In this document: one piece after another, positions 1-8,954 of the stretch | Position numbering within the stretch: the stretch's first letter is position 1 | How the letters are laid out: each line of letters opens with the position of its first letter | NCBI RefSeq assembly: GCF_018219455.1 | Contig: NZ_CP056122.1 | Span: forward strand, 744,001-808,000 | Origin: Moritella sp. 5 | GTDB taxonomy: Bacteria; Pseudomonadota; Gammaproteobacteria; Enterobacterales; Moritellaceae | Direction: 5' to 3' | DNA: 64,000 nucleotides | The notes under the pieces: generated by a model | What the model was told of the DNA's origin: nothing | Databases searched by the model: none | What the model saw: the letters and a program-made list of their open reading frames with translations, nothing else | Program-made: the position numbers and the translations under genes

Positions 1-738
1 GGGCATATTTTCCCACTTGCAGCGCAAGACGGCGGTGTACTAACACGTGCTGGTCATACTGAAGCGGGTTGTGACCTTGCACGTCTAGCGGGTTGTGAGC
101 CTGCTGGTGTGATTGTTGAGATCCTAAAAGATGACGGTGAAATGGCGCGTCGTCCAGATCTAGAAATCTTCGCAGAAAAACACGGCCTTAAATTGGGCAC
201 CGTGGCTGATTTAATTGAATACCGTAACAGTAATGAAACCACCATTGAACGTGTAGCTGAATGTAAACTACCAACCGAACACGGTGATTTTGATTTAGTG
301 ACTTACCGTGACACTATTGATAATCAAGTTCACTATGCACTACGCAAAGGTGATGTTGTTGCCCAGCAGCCAACATTAGTACGTGTGCATGTACAAAATA
401 CCATGACAGATATTTTGCATACCGACCGTGCGAGTAAAATCTCATGGTCATTAGCGGATGCGATGGCACGTATCGGTCGTGATGGTGGTGTAATGGTTAT
501 CTTAGGCAATGAAGAAGACTCTAACGATATCATTGAAAAAGTGAAACAATTTGCTCAAGAAGATAAAGGCGAAACACAGCCAAAAGCAAAATGGCAGGGT
601 ACTTCACGCCGTGTCGGTGTAGGCTCTCAAATTTTAGCTGATATGGGCGTGTCTAAGATGAAGCTATTAAGCTCAGACAAACGTTACCATTCACTATCTG
701 GCTTTGGCCTAGAAGTTGTCGAATATATCTCTAAATAA
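1..738 (+). CDS. ribBA: RibBA-type 3,4-dihydroxy-2-butanone-4-phosphate synthase with degenerate GTP cyclohydrolase II domain (5' truncated)
   Basis: The gene enters from the left edge in frame 1; 245 codons and the stop are present. The first residues hold the end of the RibB catalytic domain ([19 protein letters not shown], then GVIVEI and DDGEMAR), which makes the four-carbon unit of riboflavin from ribulose 5-phosphate. The second half, from about window residue 85, aligns by eye with GTP cyclohydrolase II: LVRVH near its start and [12 protein letters not shown]...[10 protein letters not shown] at its end. The zinc ligands are missing. Where active enzymes have HSEC, this has HVQN, and the RCDCG pair and the arginine loop are absent. 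The RibA half is therefore probably inactive. ribH and nusB follow on the same strand. Confidence 0.93.
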   Translation, partial: GHIFPLAAQDGGVLTRAGHTEAGCDLARLAGCEPAGVIVEILKDDGEMARRPDLEIFAEKHGLKLGTVADLIEYRNSNETTIERVAECKLPTEHGDFDLVTYRDTIDNQVHYALRKGDVVAQQPTLVRVHVQNTMTDILHTDRASKISWSLADAMARIGRDGGVMVILGNEEDSNDIIEKVKQFAQEDKGETQPKAKWQGTSRRVGVGSQILADMGVSKMKLLSSDKRYHSLSGFGLEVVEYISK

Positions 739-870
739 GTTTTAGAGATAGGCGTAGAATAAGTTTGCTTGCTGGCGAAAGCTTGGTACAATCCGAGCCC
801 TTTCGTCAGCCGATTCATAATAATTAAAATTGGCCGTAAAATTACGCGCCGTGATATAGGATTTGTACAC

Positions 871-1356
871 ATGAAAGTTATCGAAGGAAATGTTCCTGCT
901 CCAGAAGCAAAAATTGCAATTGTAATCTCTCGTTTTAACAGCTTCATCAATGAAAGTTTGTTAGCGGGTGCTGTCGATTCACTAAAACGTTTTGGCCAAG
1001 TTAGCGAAGACAACATCACTATTGTGCGTGTTCCTGGCGCTGTCGAATTACCGCTTGTTACTCAGCGTGTAGCTGCGACAAAACAGTTTGATGCAATTAT
1101 TGCTTTAGGTACGGTAATTCGTGGTGGTACACCACATTTTGAATTCGTAGCTGGCGAATGTAATAAAGGTCTTGCTCAAGTTGCAATGGACTATGATGTT
1201 CCTGTTGCATTTGGTGTGTTAACAACTGACACAATTGAGCAAGCAATTGAGCGTGCTGGTACCAAGGCTGGTAATAAAGGGTCGGAGGCTGCTCTAAGTG
1301 CACTTGAAATGGTGAATGTTTTGCATCAAGTTGATGTATTATTGGAGAAAAAATGA
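871..1356 (+). CDS. ribH: 6,7-dimethyl-8-ribityllumazine synthase
   Basis: This 161-residue protein condenses 5-amino-6-ribitylaminouracil with the RibB product, the penultimate step of riboflavin synthesis. Family motifs are clear: SRFN near residue 20, [24 protein letters not shown] with the catalytic His region, and FGVLTTDT near the end. The frame is open further upstream, to about 769, but the ATG at 871 gives the family start (MKVIEGN) and usual length, with AGGA about 10 bases upstream. The stop overlaps the nusB start by four bases (ATGA), implying translational coupling. Confidence 0.96.
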   Translation: MKVIEGNVPAPEAKIAIVISRFNSFINESLLAGAVDSLKRFGQVSEDNITIVRVPGAVELPLVTQRVAATKQFDAIIALGTVIRGGTPHFEFVAGECNKGLAQVAMDYDVPVAFGVLTTDTIEQAIERAGTKAGNKGSEAALSALEMVNVLHQVDVLLEKK

Positions 1357-1775
1357 AACCTTCGGAACGTAGTAAGGCACGTCAGTTTGCCACACAAGCA
1401 ATTTATCAATGGCAAATGACGCAAGAAACTGTTGCAAATATTGAACACCAATTTGTAACAGATCAAGATTTTAGTGACACAGATGCAGTTTACTTCCGTG
1501 AATTGGTATTAGGCGTAAGCTTAAATCATGCTGAACTTGATGAGTTGATGAGCCCATTCCTATCTCGTCCTATGGATGATTTAGACTTGGTTGAGAAAGC
1601 GATTTTACGTCTTTCTACATTTGAGCTACTAAAGCGTCAAGATGTACCTTATAAAGTTGTGATCAATGAATCTATCGAATTAGCGAAAGATTTTGGTGCT
1701 GAAGATAGCCACAAATTCGTTAACGGCGTATTAGATAAAATTGTAAGTAAATTGCAATTACGTTTGAAAAAATAA
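1353..1775 (+). CDS. nusB: transcription antitermination factor NusB
   Basis: This 140-residue all-helical RNA-binding protein works with NusE (S10) at boxA in rRNA antitermination. The N-terminus ([18 protein letters not shown]) and the C-terminal [15 protein letters not shown]...[11 protein letters not shown] are diagnostic, and the length matches E. coli NusB (139). It overlaps ribH by 4 bp, the usual ribH-nusB coupling, and is followed by an intrinsic terminator. Confidence 0.97.
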   Translation: MKPSERSKARQFATQAIYQWQMTQETVANIEHQFVTDQDFSDTDAVYFRELVLGVSLNHAELDELMSPFLSRPMDDLDLVEKAILRLSTFELLKRQDVPYKVVINESIELAKDFGAEDSHKFVNGVLDKIVSKLQLRLKK

Positions 1776-1796
1776 TTAAATTATTTTCTTCAATGC

Positions 1797-1828
1797 AAAA
1801 AAGCTAGCACAGGTTGCTGGCTTTTTTT
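1797..1828 (+). terminator. intrinsic terminator after nusB
   Basis: A 12-bp stem (AAAAAGCTAGCA with TGCTGGCTTTTT, one G-U pair) encloses the loop CAGGT and ends in seven T residues, about 20 bases after the nusB stop. Confidence 0.85.
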
Positions 1829-1913
1829 ATGCCTAAAATTCACACTCTAGACATTAATTAAAAATACAATTAGGCCTTAATTAAAAGTACAATAACAAGA
1901 TTAATTGCAACCT

Positions 1914-1934
1914 ATACCCAAGCCGTTTGGGTAT
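1914..1934. repeat. inverted repeat in the thiL leader
   Basis: ATACCCAA and TTGGGTAT form a perfect 8-bp dyad around GCCGT, 22 bases before the thiL start. A related GGGTAT/ATACCC dyad lies between xseB and pomA (6658-6678). No T-run follows, so it is not a simple terminator; it may be a protein-binding site or an mRNA hairpin. Confidence 0.5.
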
Positions 1935-1955
1935 CATAATGGATACAGCAGTACT

Positions 1956-3023
1956 ATGGCGACAGGCGAGTTTGATTTAATTGGACAATATTTTACGAAT
2001 AAATCGGTTCCACGTGACGATGTCATCACTGGAATCGGTGATGATTGTGCGATCTTGTCTGTGCCTGCGGGCAAACAGTTAGTCGTGACCACAGATACCA
2101 TGGTCAGTGGTATTCATTTTCTTAGTGATGCGAACCCTGCGGATGTGGCGCATAAACTGGTTGCAGTGAACATTAGTGATATTGCCGCGATGGGGGGGCA
2201 ACCTGCGTGGGCTTCATTGGCGCTCACTTTACCAAATTATGATTGTGAGTGGTTAACGGTTTTCAGTGATTGTTTACATCAACAATTACATCGTTATGGT
2301 GTGAGTTTGATTGGTGGTGATACCACGAAAGGCAATATGACGTTGACACTTACTTTACAAGGTTTTGTTGATCAAGGTAAAGCCTTACCGAGGCACGGTG
2401 CCAAAGCTGGTGATTTAATTTATTGCAGTGGCTCGATTGGAGATGCAGCCGCAGGCTTAAAATTACTTATCGATGCGAATAACCCTGATAACACTATCTC
2501 TGAAAATACCAATGAAGTAGCATTAACGGACTCCGAGAAAGGTTTTTTGATTGCTCGTCATCAACGTCCGACCGCAAGAGTCAGTACGGGTCAAGCGCTG
2601 GTTGATGTTGCAAGCAGCTGTATTGATCTGTCTGATGGCTTGGCGTCAGACTTAAAACATATACTTAATGCCTCTAGTCGTGCTTGTGGTACTAATCTGA
2701 CGGCAAATATTGAGCTAACTGCGTTACCTTTATCAACAGCATTGCAAACTTATGTAAGTAACGCGTTATGGCCGCAGTATGCACTTGCTGGTGGTGATGA
2801 TTATGAATTATTATTTACAGTATCGCCAGAGAATAGAGCGCAACTAGAAAAAGTGATGGCTGAGCATGATTTACCATTTACGCATATTGGTGAAATAGCC
2901 AGTGTTTCGGCTGATCAACTTAAACAAATAGAGCAACAGAAACAACGAGAACCACAAATTAACTATTTTAACGACAAGCAATTAACCACGTTAGCTTTGC
3001 AAGGATGGGATCACTTCCAATGA
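1956..3023 (+). CDS. thiL: thiamine-monophosphate kinase
   Basis: This 355-residue cytosolic kinase phosphorylates thiamine monophosphate to the active cofactor. Visible motifs are GIGDDCAIL near residue 28, VVTTDTMVSGIHF, the KLVAVNISDIAAMGG metal/nucleotide segment near residue 75, GGDTTKG, DLSDGLASDL and AGGDDYELLF. The frame is open upstream to 1905, but the ATG at 1956 gives MATGEFDLI, which matches the E. coli start. The ribosome-binding site is weak, so the start rests on alignment. The stop overlaps pgpA by ATGA. No THI-box riboswitch was seen upstream. Confidence 0.95.
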   Translation: MATGEFDLIGQYFTNKSVPRDDVITGIGDDCAILSVPAGKQLVVTTDTMVSGIHFLSDANPADVAHKLVAVNISDIAAMGGQPAWASLALTLPNYDCEWLTVFSDCLHQQLHRYGVSLIGGDTTKGNMTLTLTLQGFVDQGKALPRHGAKAGDLIYCSGSIGDAAAGLKLLIDANNPDNTISENTNEVALTDSEKGFLIARHQRPTARVSTGQALVDVASSCIDLSDGLASDLKHILNASSRACGTNLTANIELTALPLSTALQTYVSNALWPQYALAGGDDYELLFTVSPENRAQLEKVMAEHDLPFTHIGEIASVSADQLKQIEQQKQREPQINYFNDKQLTTLALQGWDHFQ

Positions 3024-3523
3024 AAAAAGATTTTTTATCGCCAGAATTACAAAAATTAAACTACGCTAACCCAGTGCATCTCGCTGCTGTTGGTTTTGGT
3101 AGTGGTTTATTTCCTAAAGCGCCTGGTACGATGGGAACGCTTGTTGCTATCCCGTTGTATTTGCTGATGACGAGCGTCTTAGAGTTGGGCTTATGGCAAT
3201 ATATCGGCATTGTCGCGTTGGCGTCAGTGATTGGTGTATATATTTGTGCAAGTGCCAGTAAAGCGATGGGTGTACACGATCATGGCGCCATCGTTTGGGA
3301 TGAAATCGCCGGTTATGGCATTACTATGATTGCGGCCCCACAAGGCTGGGTTTGGGTTATTCTCGGTTTTGCGCTATTTCGATTTTTTGATATTGTGAAA
3401 CCAGGACCGATTGGTTGGCTAGATAGAAATACTGATGGTGGTTTTGGTATTATGGTTGATGATGTACTGGCTGGTGTGTTTGCCTTAGCGAGCGTTCAAC
3501 TTATTTATTACATTACGCTGTAA
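3020..3523 (+). CDS. pgpA: phosphatidylglycerophosphatase A
   Basis: This 167-residue inner-membrane phosphatase converts phosphatidylglycerophosphate to phosphatidylglycerol. Signatures are GLFPKAPGTMGTL, the acidic WDEIAG segment, and RFFDIVKPGPIGWLD...GGFGIMVDDVLAG with conserved acidic residues, separated by hydrophobic membrane segments. The ATG at 3020 overlaps the thiL stop and has AAGGA at 3001-3005; an in-frame ATG at 3005 has no room for a binding site. A strong bidirectional terminator follows. Confidence 0.95.
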   Translation: MKKDFLSPELQKLNYANPVHLAAVGFGSGLFPKAPGTMGTLVAIPLYLLMTSVLELGLWQYIGIVALASVIGVYICASASKAMGVHDHGAIVWDEIAGYGITMIAAPQGWVWVILGFALFRFFDIVKPGPIGWLDRNTDGGFGIMVDDVLAGVFALASVQLIYYITL

Positions 3524-3528
3524 AAATC

Positions 3529-3569
3529 AAAAAGGCGCTACTTGATATTAATCGAGTAGCGCCTTTTTT
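3529..3569. terminator. bidirectional terminator between pgpA and dxs
   Basis: A long stem (AAAAAGGCGCTACT... with ...AGTAGCGCCTTTTTT) has T-runs on both strands. It sits between the convergent genes pgpA and dxs and can serve both. Confidence 0.93.
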
Positions 3570-3597
3570 AATCGTTATCAATTTGTAATCATTAAAA

Positions 3598-5463
3598 TTA
3601 TAGGGCGATAAAGGCCTTAATGCTCGCTTCAATACCAATATCGTCTAGGCCTAATTCAGCGTAGATCTCATCTTGAGTACCTTGGTGAATAAACTTATCT
3701 GGCAGACCTAAGTTTAATGTTGGTGTCATTAACTTATTCGCCATTAGGTATTCATTCACACCAGAACCGGCACCGCCCATGATCGCACCATCTTCGATAG
3801 TGACTAAGATATCATGGCTATTCGCCATCTCAGCTAACAATACTTCATCTAAGGGTTTGGCAAAGCGCATATCCACAACGGTTGCATTTAAACGTTCAGC
3901 TGCTGGAATAGCTTTATGCATTAACGTACCGAAACATAAGATTGCTACCTTCTCGCCTTGACGACGAACGATGCCTTTACCGATTTCAAATTCAGTAAAT
4001 GCTTGCTCAACGTCAATGCCAGTACCGCTGCCACGAGGATAACGTACTGCGGCAGGACCATTATACTGGTAGCCCGTATGCAGCATTTGACGACATTCAT
4101 TTTCGTCACTTGGCGTCATGATCACCATTTTAGGAATACAGCGCATAAAGCTAATATCAAACGCACCTTGGTGTGTTTGACCATCTGCACCCACTAGACC
4201 TGCACGGTCAATAGCAAATAATACTGGAATATCCTGAATGGCCACATCGTGAATCAGCTGATCATAACCACGTTGTAAAAATGTAGAATAGATAGCAACC
4301 ACAGGTTTATGACCACCAATCGCGAGACCTGCTGCGAAAGTCACACAGTGTTGTTCGGCAATTGCGACATCAAAATATTGCTTTGGATAAGTCTCAGAGA
4401 ACTTGATCATACCCGAGCCTGCGCCCATTGCCGGTGTAACAGCTGCGAGCTTGTTATCTGTTGCTGCTACGTCACATAACCAATTACCAAATATCTTTGA
4501 GAAAGTTGGTTTTGATGCGGCTGCGACTGGCAATGTATCTTCTTCTGGATTGAATTTAGGCACGGCATGGTAACCAAGCTGATCTTGCTCGGCTGGCGCG
4601 TAACCTTTCCCTTTTTTGGTGATTACGTGTAAGAATTGTGGGCCTTTAAGACTACGCATATTACGCAGTGTTTCAACCAAGCCATTCACATCATGACCAT
4701 CAATCGGACCAATATAGTTAAATCCGAATTCTTCAAATAATGTGCTCGGTACCACCATGCCTTTTAAATGCTCTTCGGCGCGACGGGCAAGCTCTTTAAT
4801 TGGTGGAATACCTGACAGTACTCTCTTACCGTTTTCACGGAAATTTGAGTAAGCAACACCAGACAATAATTTTGCTAAGTGTTTGTTTACCGCACCGACA
4901 TTTTCTGAAATAGACATATCGTTATCATTTAAAATAACCAGTACATCTTTGTCGATATGGCCAGCATGGTTTAACGCTTCAAATGCCATACCACCGGTAA
5001 TGGCACCATCACCAATAATGGCGACTGTTTTACGGTTTTTGTCTTCTTGATCTGCAGCAACAGCAAGACCGAGAGCCGCGCTGATTGAGGTTGATGAGTG
5101 ACCAACATTGAGATGGTCGTATTCACTTTCATCACGCCAAGGGAATGGATGTAGCCCCCCTTTTTGGCGAATCGTTGACATACGGTCACGACGACCCGTT
5201 AAAATTTTGTGCGGGTAGGCTTGATGACCTACATCCCATAATAATTTGTCAAATGGGGTATTGTAGACATAATGCAGGGCAACGGTTAATTCTACGACAC
5301 CTAAGCCTGAAGCAAAGTGACCGCCACTGATACCAACAGTATGTAGTAAATAGCTGCGCAGTTCATCACATAAGTCATCCAGACGATCCGCTGGTAATTG
5401 ACGTAACTCTTCTGGGATGTCTGCTAATGCTAATGTAGGGTAATTCGAAATATCTAAGCTCAT
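3598..5463 (-). CDS. dxs: 1-deoxy-D-xylulose-5-phosphate synthase
   Basis: This 621-residue thiamine-diphosphate enzyme joins pyruvate and glyceraldehyde 3-phosphate, the first step of the MEP isoprenoid pathway. The N-terminal [18 protein letters not shown] carries the catalytic His. [18 protein letters not shown] with [13 protein letters not shown] is the cofactor motif. DVAIAEQH holds the catalytic Glu of the pyrimidine domain, followed by a transketolase C-domain. Length matches E. coli (620). It is the last gene of xseB-ispA-dxs, 33 bases after ispA. Confidence 0.97.
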   Translation of the reverse strand: MSLDISNYPTLALADIPEELRQLPADRLDDLCDELRSYLLHTVGISGGHFASGLGVVELTVALHYVYNTPFDKLLWDVGHQAYPHKILTGRRDRMSTIRQKGGLHPFPWRDESEYDHLNVGHSSTSISAALGLAVAADQEDKNRKTVAIIGDGAITGGMAFEALNHAGHIDKDVLVILNDNDMSISENVGAVNKHLAKLLSGVAYSNFRENGKRVLSGIPPIKELARRAEEHLKGMVVPSTLFEEFGFNYIGPIDGHDVNGLVETLRNMRSLKGPQFLHVITKKGKGYAPAEQDQLGYHAVPKFNPEEDTLPVAAASKPTFSKIFGNWLCDVAATDNKLAAVTPAMGAGSGMIKFSETYPKQYFDVAIAEQHCVTFAAGLAIGGHKPVVAIYSTFLQRGYDQLIHDVAIQDIPVLFAIDRAGLVGADGQTHQGAFDISFMRCIPKMVIMTPSDENECRQMLHTGYQYNGPAAVRYPRGSGTGIDVEQAFTEFEIGKGIVRRQGEKVAILCFGTLMHKAIPAAERLNATVVDMRFAKPLDEVLLAEMANSHDILVTIEDGAIMGGAGSGVNEYLMANKLMTPTLNLGLPDKFIHQGTQDEIYAELGLDDIGIEASIKAFIAL

Positions 5464-5496
5464 AATGTTTATAATTTTATACTTTGTTAGAATCTG

Positions 5497-6387
5497 TTAC
5501 TTATTTCGCTCGATGATGTACTGCGTAAATAAAGCGAGAACGGTCGTATCATGCGGAATTGTTTCTAAGGCGAACATCGCTTGTTGATACAGTGCTTGGG
5601 CTTTTTCTTGTGCCCCAGCTAAACCGAGTAATGCAGGGTATGTTGATTTATTTAATTCAACATCTGAACCTTGAGGTTTACCGAGCGTTTCAGTATCACT
5701 GGTTATATCGAGAATGTCATCTTGTACTTGGAATGCTAAACCAATAGCATTAGACCATTTATCCAGCGCTGCTAATAATTCAACCGAGCAATGTGGTGAT
5801 GCAAGGCAACCCAGTTTTGCTGCACAATTAATGAGTGCACCCGTTTTATTATTGTGGATAGCTTCTAGTTGTGCCAGTGAGATCTGTTTATCTGTCGCAG
5901 CTAAGTCCATTGCTTGACCACCACACATACCGCTATAGCCACTTGCTTGGGTTAGCGATTTCAACATGGCCAAACGATTTTTTTCGGCTGCAGGTGCCAG
6001 TGCGCAATCAAGTAATAATTCAAAAGCAAAAGGTTGCAGTGCATCACCGGCTAAGATAGCGGTAGCATGGTCGAATTTAATATGGCAAGTCGGTTGACCA
6101 CGGCGCAAATCATCATCGTCCATCGCGGGTAAATCATCATGAATTAATGAGTATGCATGAATTGACTCGATTGCGGCTGCTGGACCATCAAGGTTGGTAA
6201 GGTTTACGCCTAGCATTTCGCCGACGGCATATACGATCACAGGGCGAACACGTTTACCGCCTTGTAACAGACCATATTCCATTGCAGCGGCAAGTTGGGT
6301 TTCATGGGGTGGTAGCAAGTTTATTTGCTGTTGCAAATAGTTATTGATACGACCCTGATATTGGGTAATAGAATTTGAAAGCTGCAC
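5497..6387 (-). CDS. ispA: (2E,6E)-farnesyl diphosphate synthase
   Basis: This 296-residue all-helical prenyltransferase makes farnesyl diphosphate from IPP and DMAPP/GPP. The first aspartate-rich motif (HDDLPAMDDDDLRRG) and the second (FQVQDDILD) are intact, as is GGKRVRP for diphosphate binding. It is translated just after xseB with a three-base gap and before dxs, so the operon groups exonuclease VII small subunit with isoprenoid synthesis, as in E. coli. Confidence 0.96.
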   Translation of the reverse strand: MQLSNSITQYQGRINNYLQQQINLLPPHETQLAAAMEYGLLQGGKRVRPVIVYAVGEMLGVNLTNLDGPAAAIESIHAYSLIHDDLPAMDDDDLRRGQPTCHIKFDHATAILAGDALQPFAFELLLDCALAPAAEKNRLAMLKSLTQASGYSGMCGGQAMDLAATDKQISLAQLEAIHNNKTGALINCAAKLGCLASPHCSVELLAALDKWSNAIGLAFQVQDDILDITSDTETLGKPQGSDVELNKSTYPALLGLAGAQEKAQALYQQAMFALETIPHDTTVLALFTQYIIERNK

Positions 6388-6390
6388 TAT

Positions 6391-6636
6391 TTAATTACTA
6401 CTGTCAGAATTGAAGGGAGAAAGCGTTTGCTGGTCACCGTCGGCGAGTAATATGGCTACTTGCTGTTCAGCATGCTGAAGTTTCTGTGAACTCGCGCGTG
6501 TTAAACTAATACCACGTTCAAATTGCTTTAACGCATTATCAAGCTCACAATCACCTTGCTCTAGACTGTTCACAATTGTCTCTAGCTCTGTGATAGACGC
6601 CTCGAACGTCATATTTTCTGGTTTTTTTACCGCCAT
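6391..6636 (-). CDS. xseB: exodeoxyribonuclease VII small subunit
   Basis: An 81-residue coiled-coil protein typical of XseB: MTFEASITELETIVNSLEQGD, then LDNALKQFERGISLTRASSQKLQHAEQQV. It stabilises XseA in the single-strand-specific exonuclease VII. The start has AGAGGG about 8 bases upstream. It is the first gene of the minus-strand operon and is divergent from pomA. Confidence 0.94.
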   Translation of the reverse strand: MAVKKPENMTFEASITELETIVNSLEQGDCELDNALKQFERGISLTRASSQKLQHAEQQVAILLADGDQQTLSPFNSDSSN

Positions 6637-6657
6637 CGGGTGTCCCTCTGATAATAT

Positions 6658-6678
6658 ACTCGGGTATTATACCCAAGT
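6658..6678. repeat. inverted repeat between xseB and pomA
   Basis: GGGTAT-T-ATACCC is flanked by ACT/AGT arms, giving a near-perfect dyad in the divergent intergenic region. It shares the GGGTAT/ATACCC core with the thiL leader dyad. It could be an operator for xseB or pomA; no T-run follows. Confidence 0.45.
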
Positions 6679-6820
6679 TAATAAGGTATAGACAGCTTAA
6701 CTGTACGATGCCAGTAATAAGCAGGATAAGATTACTTAAGAATTTTGTTTGCTTGCCGATATAGATCAAGAATACACTCGCTATAAATATGATGATAATT
6801 TGCTTGGGATGGGGAATGTT

Positions 6821-7585
6821 GTGGATTTAGCAACTTTAGTAGGATTAGTCGGCTCGTTTGCGTTTGTAGTGATGGCAATGGTGCTGGGTGGCGATATAAG
6901 TACGTTTGTTGATACGCAATCGATATTGATTGTATTTGTTGGTTCACTCTTTGTCGTATTAATGCATTTTAATTTTGGCCAGTTTTTAGCCGCAGCAAAA
7001 ATTGCCGTAAAAGCATTCATGTTTAAAATCGATAAACCCGAAGAGTTAATTGAACAAGCGGTTGAAATGGCGGACGCAGCGCGTAAAGGTGGGTTCTTAG
7101 CGCTTGAGGAAGCTGAAGTAAAAAATAAATTTATGCAAAAAGGCATCGACTTATTAGTGGATGGTCACGATGCAACAGTTGTTAGTCAGACATTGCAAAA
7201 AGACATTAAACTGACCACTGCTCGTCATAAAGCCGGAATTCATGTATTTAGTATGATCGGTGAAGTTGCTCCTGCGATGGGAATGATTGGTACCCTGATC
7301 GGTCTGGTGGCGATGTTATCAAACATGGATGATCCTAAATCGATTGGTCCTGCAATGGCAGTTGCTTTACTAACAACGCTATACGGCGCGGTTTTTGCGA
7401 ATATGGTTGCCATCCCGATAGCGGGGAAATTGAAATTACGTTCAGAAGAAGAAATGCTGAACAATACCCTGATTATGGATGCAATTTTAGGTATTCAAGA
7501 AGGACGTAATCCGCGGGTTATCGAAAGTTTATTAAAGAATTACCTCCATTCATCAAAACGCGAATTGGCGGATACAGACGTTTAG
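6821..7585 (+). CDS. pomA: flagellar motor stator protein PomA (MotA family)
   Basis: This four-helix inner-membrane protein forms the sodium-driven flagellar stator with PomB. Family features include VDLATLVGLVGSFAFV at the N-terminus, ADAARKGGFLALEE in the cytoplasmic loop, and GEVAPAMGMIGTLIGLVAML with GPAMAVALLTTLYGA for helices 3 and 4. The frame extends upstream to 6749. GTG at 6821 with GGGGA five bases before gives 254 residues and the family start; ATG at 6809 is the alternative but lacks a binding site. pomB follows after 41 bases. Confidence 0.93.
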   Translation: MDLATLVGLVGSFAFVVMAMVLGGDISTFVDTQSILIVFVGSLFVVLMHFNFGQFLAAAKIAVKAFMFKIDKPEELIEQAVEMADAARKGGFLALEEAEVKNKFMQKGIDLLVDGHDATVVSQTLQKDIKLTTARHKAGIHVFSMIGEVAPAMGMIGTLIGLVAMLSNMDDPKSIGPAMAVALLTTLYGAVFANMVAIPIAGKLKLRSEEEMLNNTLIMDAILGIQEGRNPRVIESLLKNYLHSSKRELADTDV

Positions 7586-7626
7586 TTTACACCATGATGA
7601 CAGCTAAATAAGTAGAGAGATAAAGT

Positions 7627-8544
7627 ATGTCTGATGAATGCGATTGCCCACCCCCAGGTCTCCCCGCGTGGATGGGTACATTTGCCGATTTAATGAGCCT
7701 GTTAATGTGCTTCTTTGTATTACTGTTGTCATTTTCAGAAATGGACGTGGTTAAATTTAAGCAGATTGCTGGCTCGATGCAATTTGCTTTTGGTGTACAA
7801 AATCAAATTGATGTCAAAAATATCCCTAAGGGTACAACTGTGATCGCACAGGAATTTCGTCCTGGTCGACCGGACCCGACGCCGATTGAAACCATTATGC
7901 AGCACACCATTGATAATAGTGAAGCAGAGTTAGACTTCAAAGATGGCGAAGATCAAAACGCGGGTGGTAAGAACAAACGCGAAGAAGAAAGTAATGGTGG
8001 TAAATCACCAGAAACGTCGACCCGTGATAATACGCCAACAGAAAATGTCGAAGTAACGGAAGATACCAGTGAGCTAGTCAAGGCTCTCGCAGAAGCCTTA
8101 AAAGAAGAAGTCGATAGTGGTGGTGTTGAGGTTGAAAATTTGGGGCAGCAAATCATCATTCGTATTAATGAAAAGGGTTCATTTCCAGCTGGTTCTGCCT
8201 TTTTACAGCCACGCTTTCGTCCCGTGATCCAAAAGGTCGCGCAGCTATTAGCAACGATACCAGGGATGATTACGGTTGCCGGACATACAGGTAAAGAAAA
8301 GTTACATTCAGAGCTTTATCGCTCTAAATGGGATTTGTCGAGCCAGCGTGCCGTTTCTGTGGCACATGAAATGTTAAAGGTTAAAGAGTTCAATGAGAAC
8401 CGCTTAATCGTGCAGGGCATGGCTGATACCCAACCATTGACGGATAAAGAAAGTGAATTACGTCGTAACCGCCGTGTAGAAATTAGTATTATGCAAGGTA
8501 AAGCGAAACTCTCAGAGCCACTCAGTGTGATTACTAACAAGTAG
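7627..8544 (+). CDS. pomB: flagellar motor stator protein PomB (MotB family, OmpA-like)
   Basis: A 305-residue stator partner. A short N-terminus with DECDCPPP precedes one membrane helix, in which GTFADLMSLLMCFFVLLLSF carries the ion-binding Asp (residue 21). An acidic linker follows at about residues 95-160, then an OmpA-like peptidoglycan-binding domain ending in ELRRNRRVEISI. The short N-terminus and pairing with PomA favour sodium over proton coupling; that part is inference. A perfect hairpin terminator closes the pair. Confidence 0.94.
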   Translation: MSDECDCPPPGLPAWMGTFADLMSLLMCFFVLLLSFSEMDVVKFKQIAGSMQFAFGVQNQIDVKNIPKGTTVIAQEFRPGRPDPTPIETIMQHTIDNSEAELDFKDGEDQNAGGKNKREEESNGGKSPETSTRDNTPTENVEVTEDTSELVKALAEALKEEVDSGGVEVENLGQQIIIRINEKGSFPAGSAFLQPRFRPVIQKVAQLLATIPGMITVAGHTGKEKLHSELYRSKWDLSSQRAVSVAHEMLKVKEFNENRLIVQGMADTQPLTDKESELRRNRRVEISIMQGKAKLSEPLSVITNK

Positions 8545-8588
8545 TCTTCGTACTTTATTTGTTAGCTGGCTGGTAAGCGGCTCATAAG

Positions 8589-8628
8589 AAAAAGGCTCAT
8601 CACATAACGTTATGTGATGAGCCTTTTT
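8589..8628 (+). terminator. terminator after pomAB
   Basis: A perfect palindrome with two 20-base arms centred at 8608/8609 begins AAAAAGGCTCATC and ends in TTTTT, about 45 bases after pomB. Confidence 0.92.
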
Positions 8629-8954
8629 ATTTGAGCGGTCGTTTAGCTGTCGATCCAGCTGATTATTTGTCAGTCATAAGTATTAATACTGATGGATTGT
8701 GGAGTATATGTTCGAATAAGAAGTAATTAAGTATATTAATGTCACATTTAGATACTTAATCTGAATAATTATCGAATTACAGGTATTAACGCTTGTCGAT
8801 TGATGATAGTTTGGAATTAATAGCAATTAACTGAATTAATTGCTACTGTGAAGATTACTCCTTTAGAGATGTTTGATATTTTAATTAAACAAAAATTGAA
8901 ATATTAAACAAGTTATAAAGGTCATGGATGTAATTGTCGTACTGGAGTTTGTAC
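8629..8954. promoter_or_regulatory. oppA upstream region with three dyads
   Basis: No gene is seen in this AT-rich stretch. It has three inverted repeats: AGTATTAATACT at 8679-8690; ATTAAGTAT with ATACTTAAT at 8726-8760 (arms 17 bases apart); and TAGCAATTAA-CTGAA-TTAATTGCTA at 8821-8845. The first two share AGTAT, so they could be operator sites. The third can form a 10-bp hairpin in the leader. GGAG at 8944-8947 is the oppA ribosome-binding site. Confidence 0.5.

Noticed and set aside
769-870. Longer N-terminus for RibH
   Set aside because: The extra 34 codons do not match the family and overlap the non-coding leader; ATG 871 gives the family start.
1776-1955. TPP riboswitch before thiL
   Set aside because: No THI-box core motifs seen; the region holds the nusB terminator and a short dyad only.
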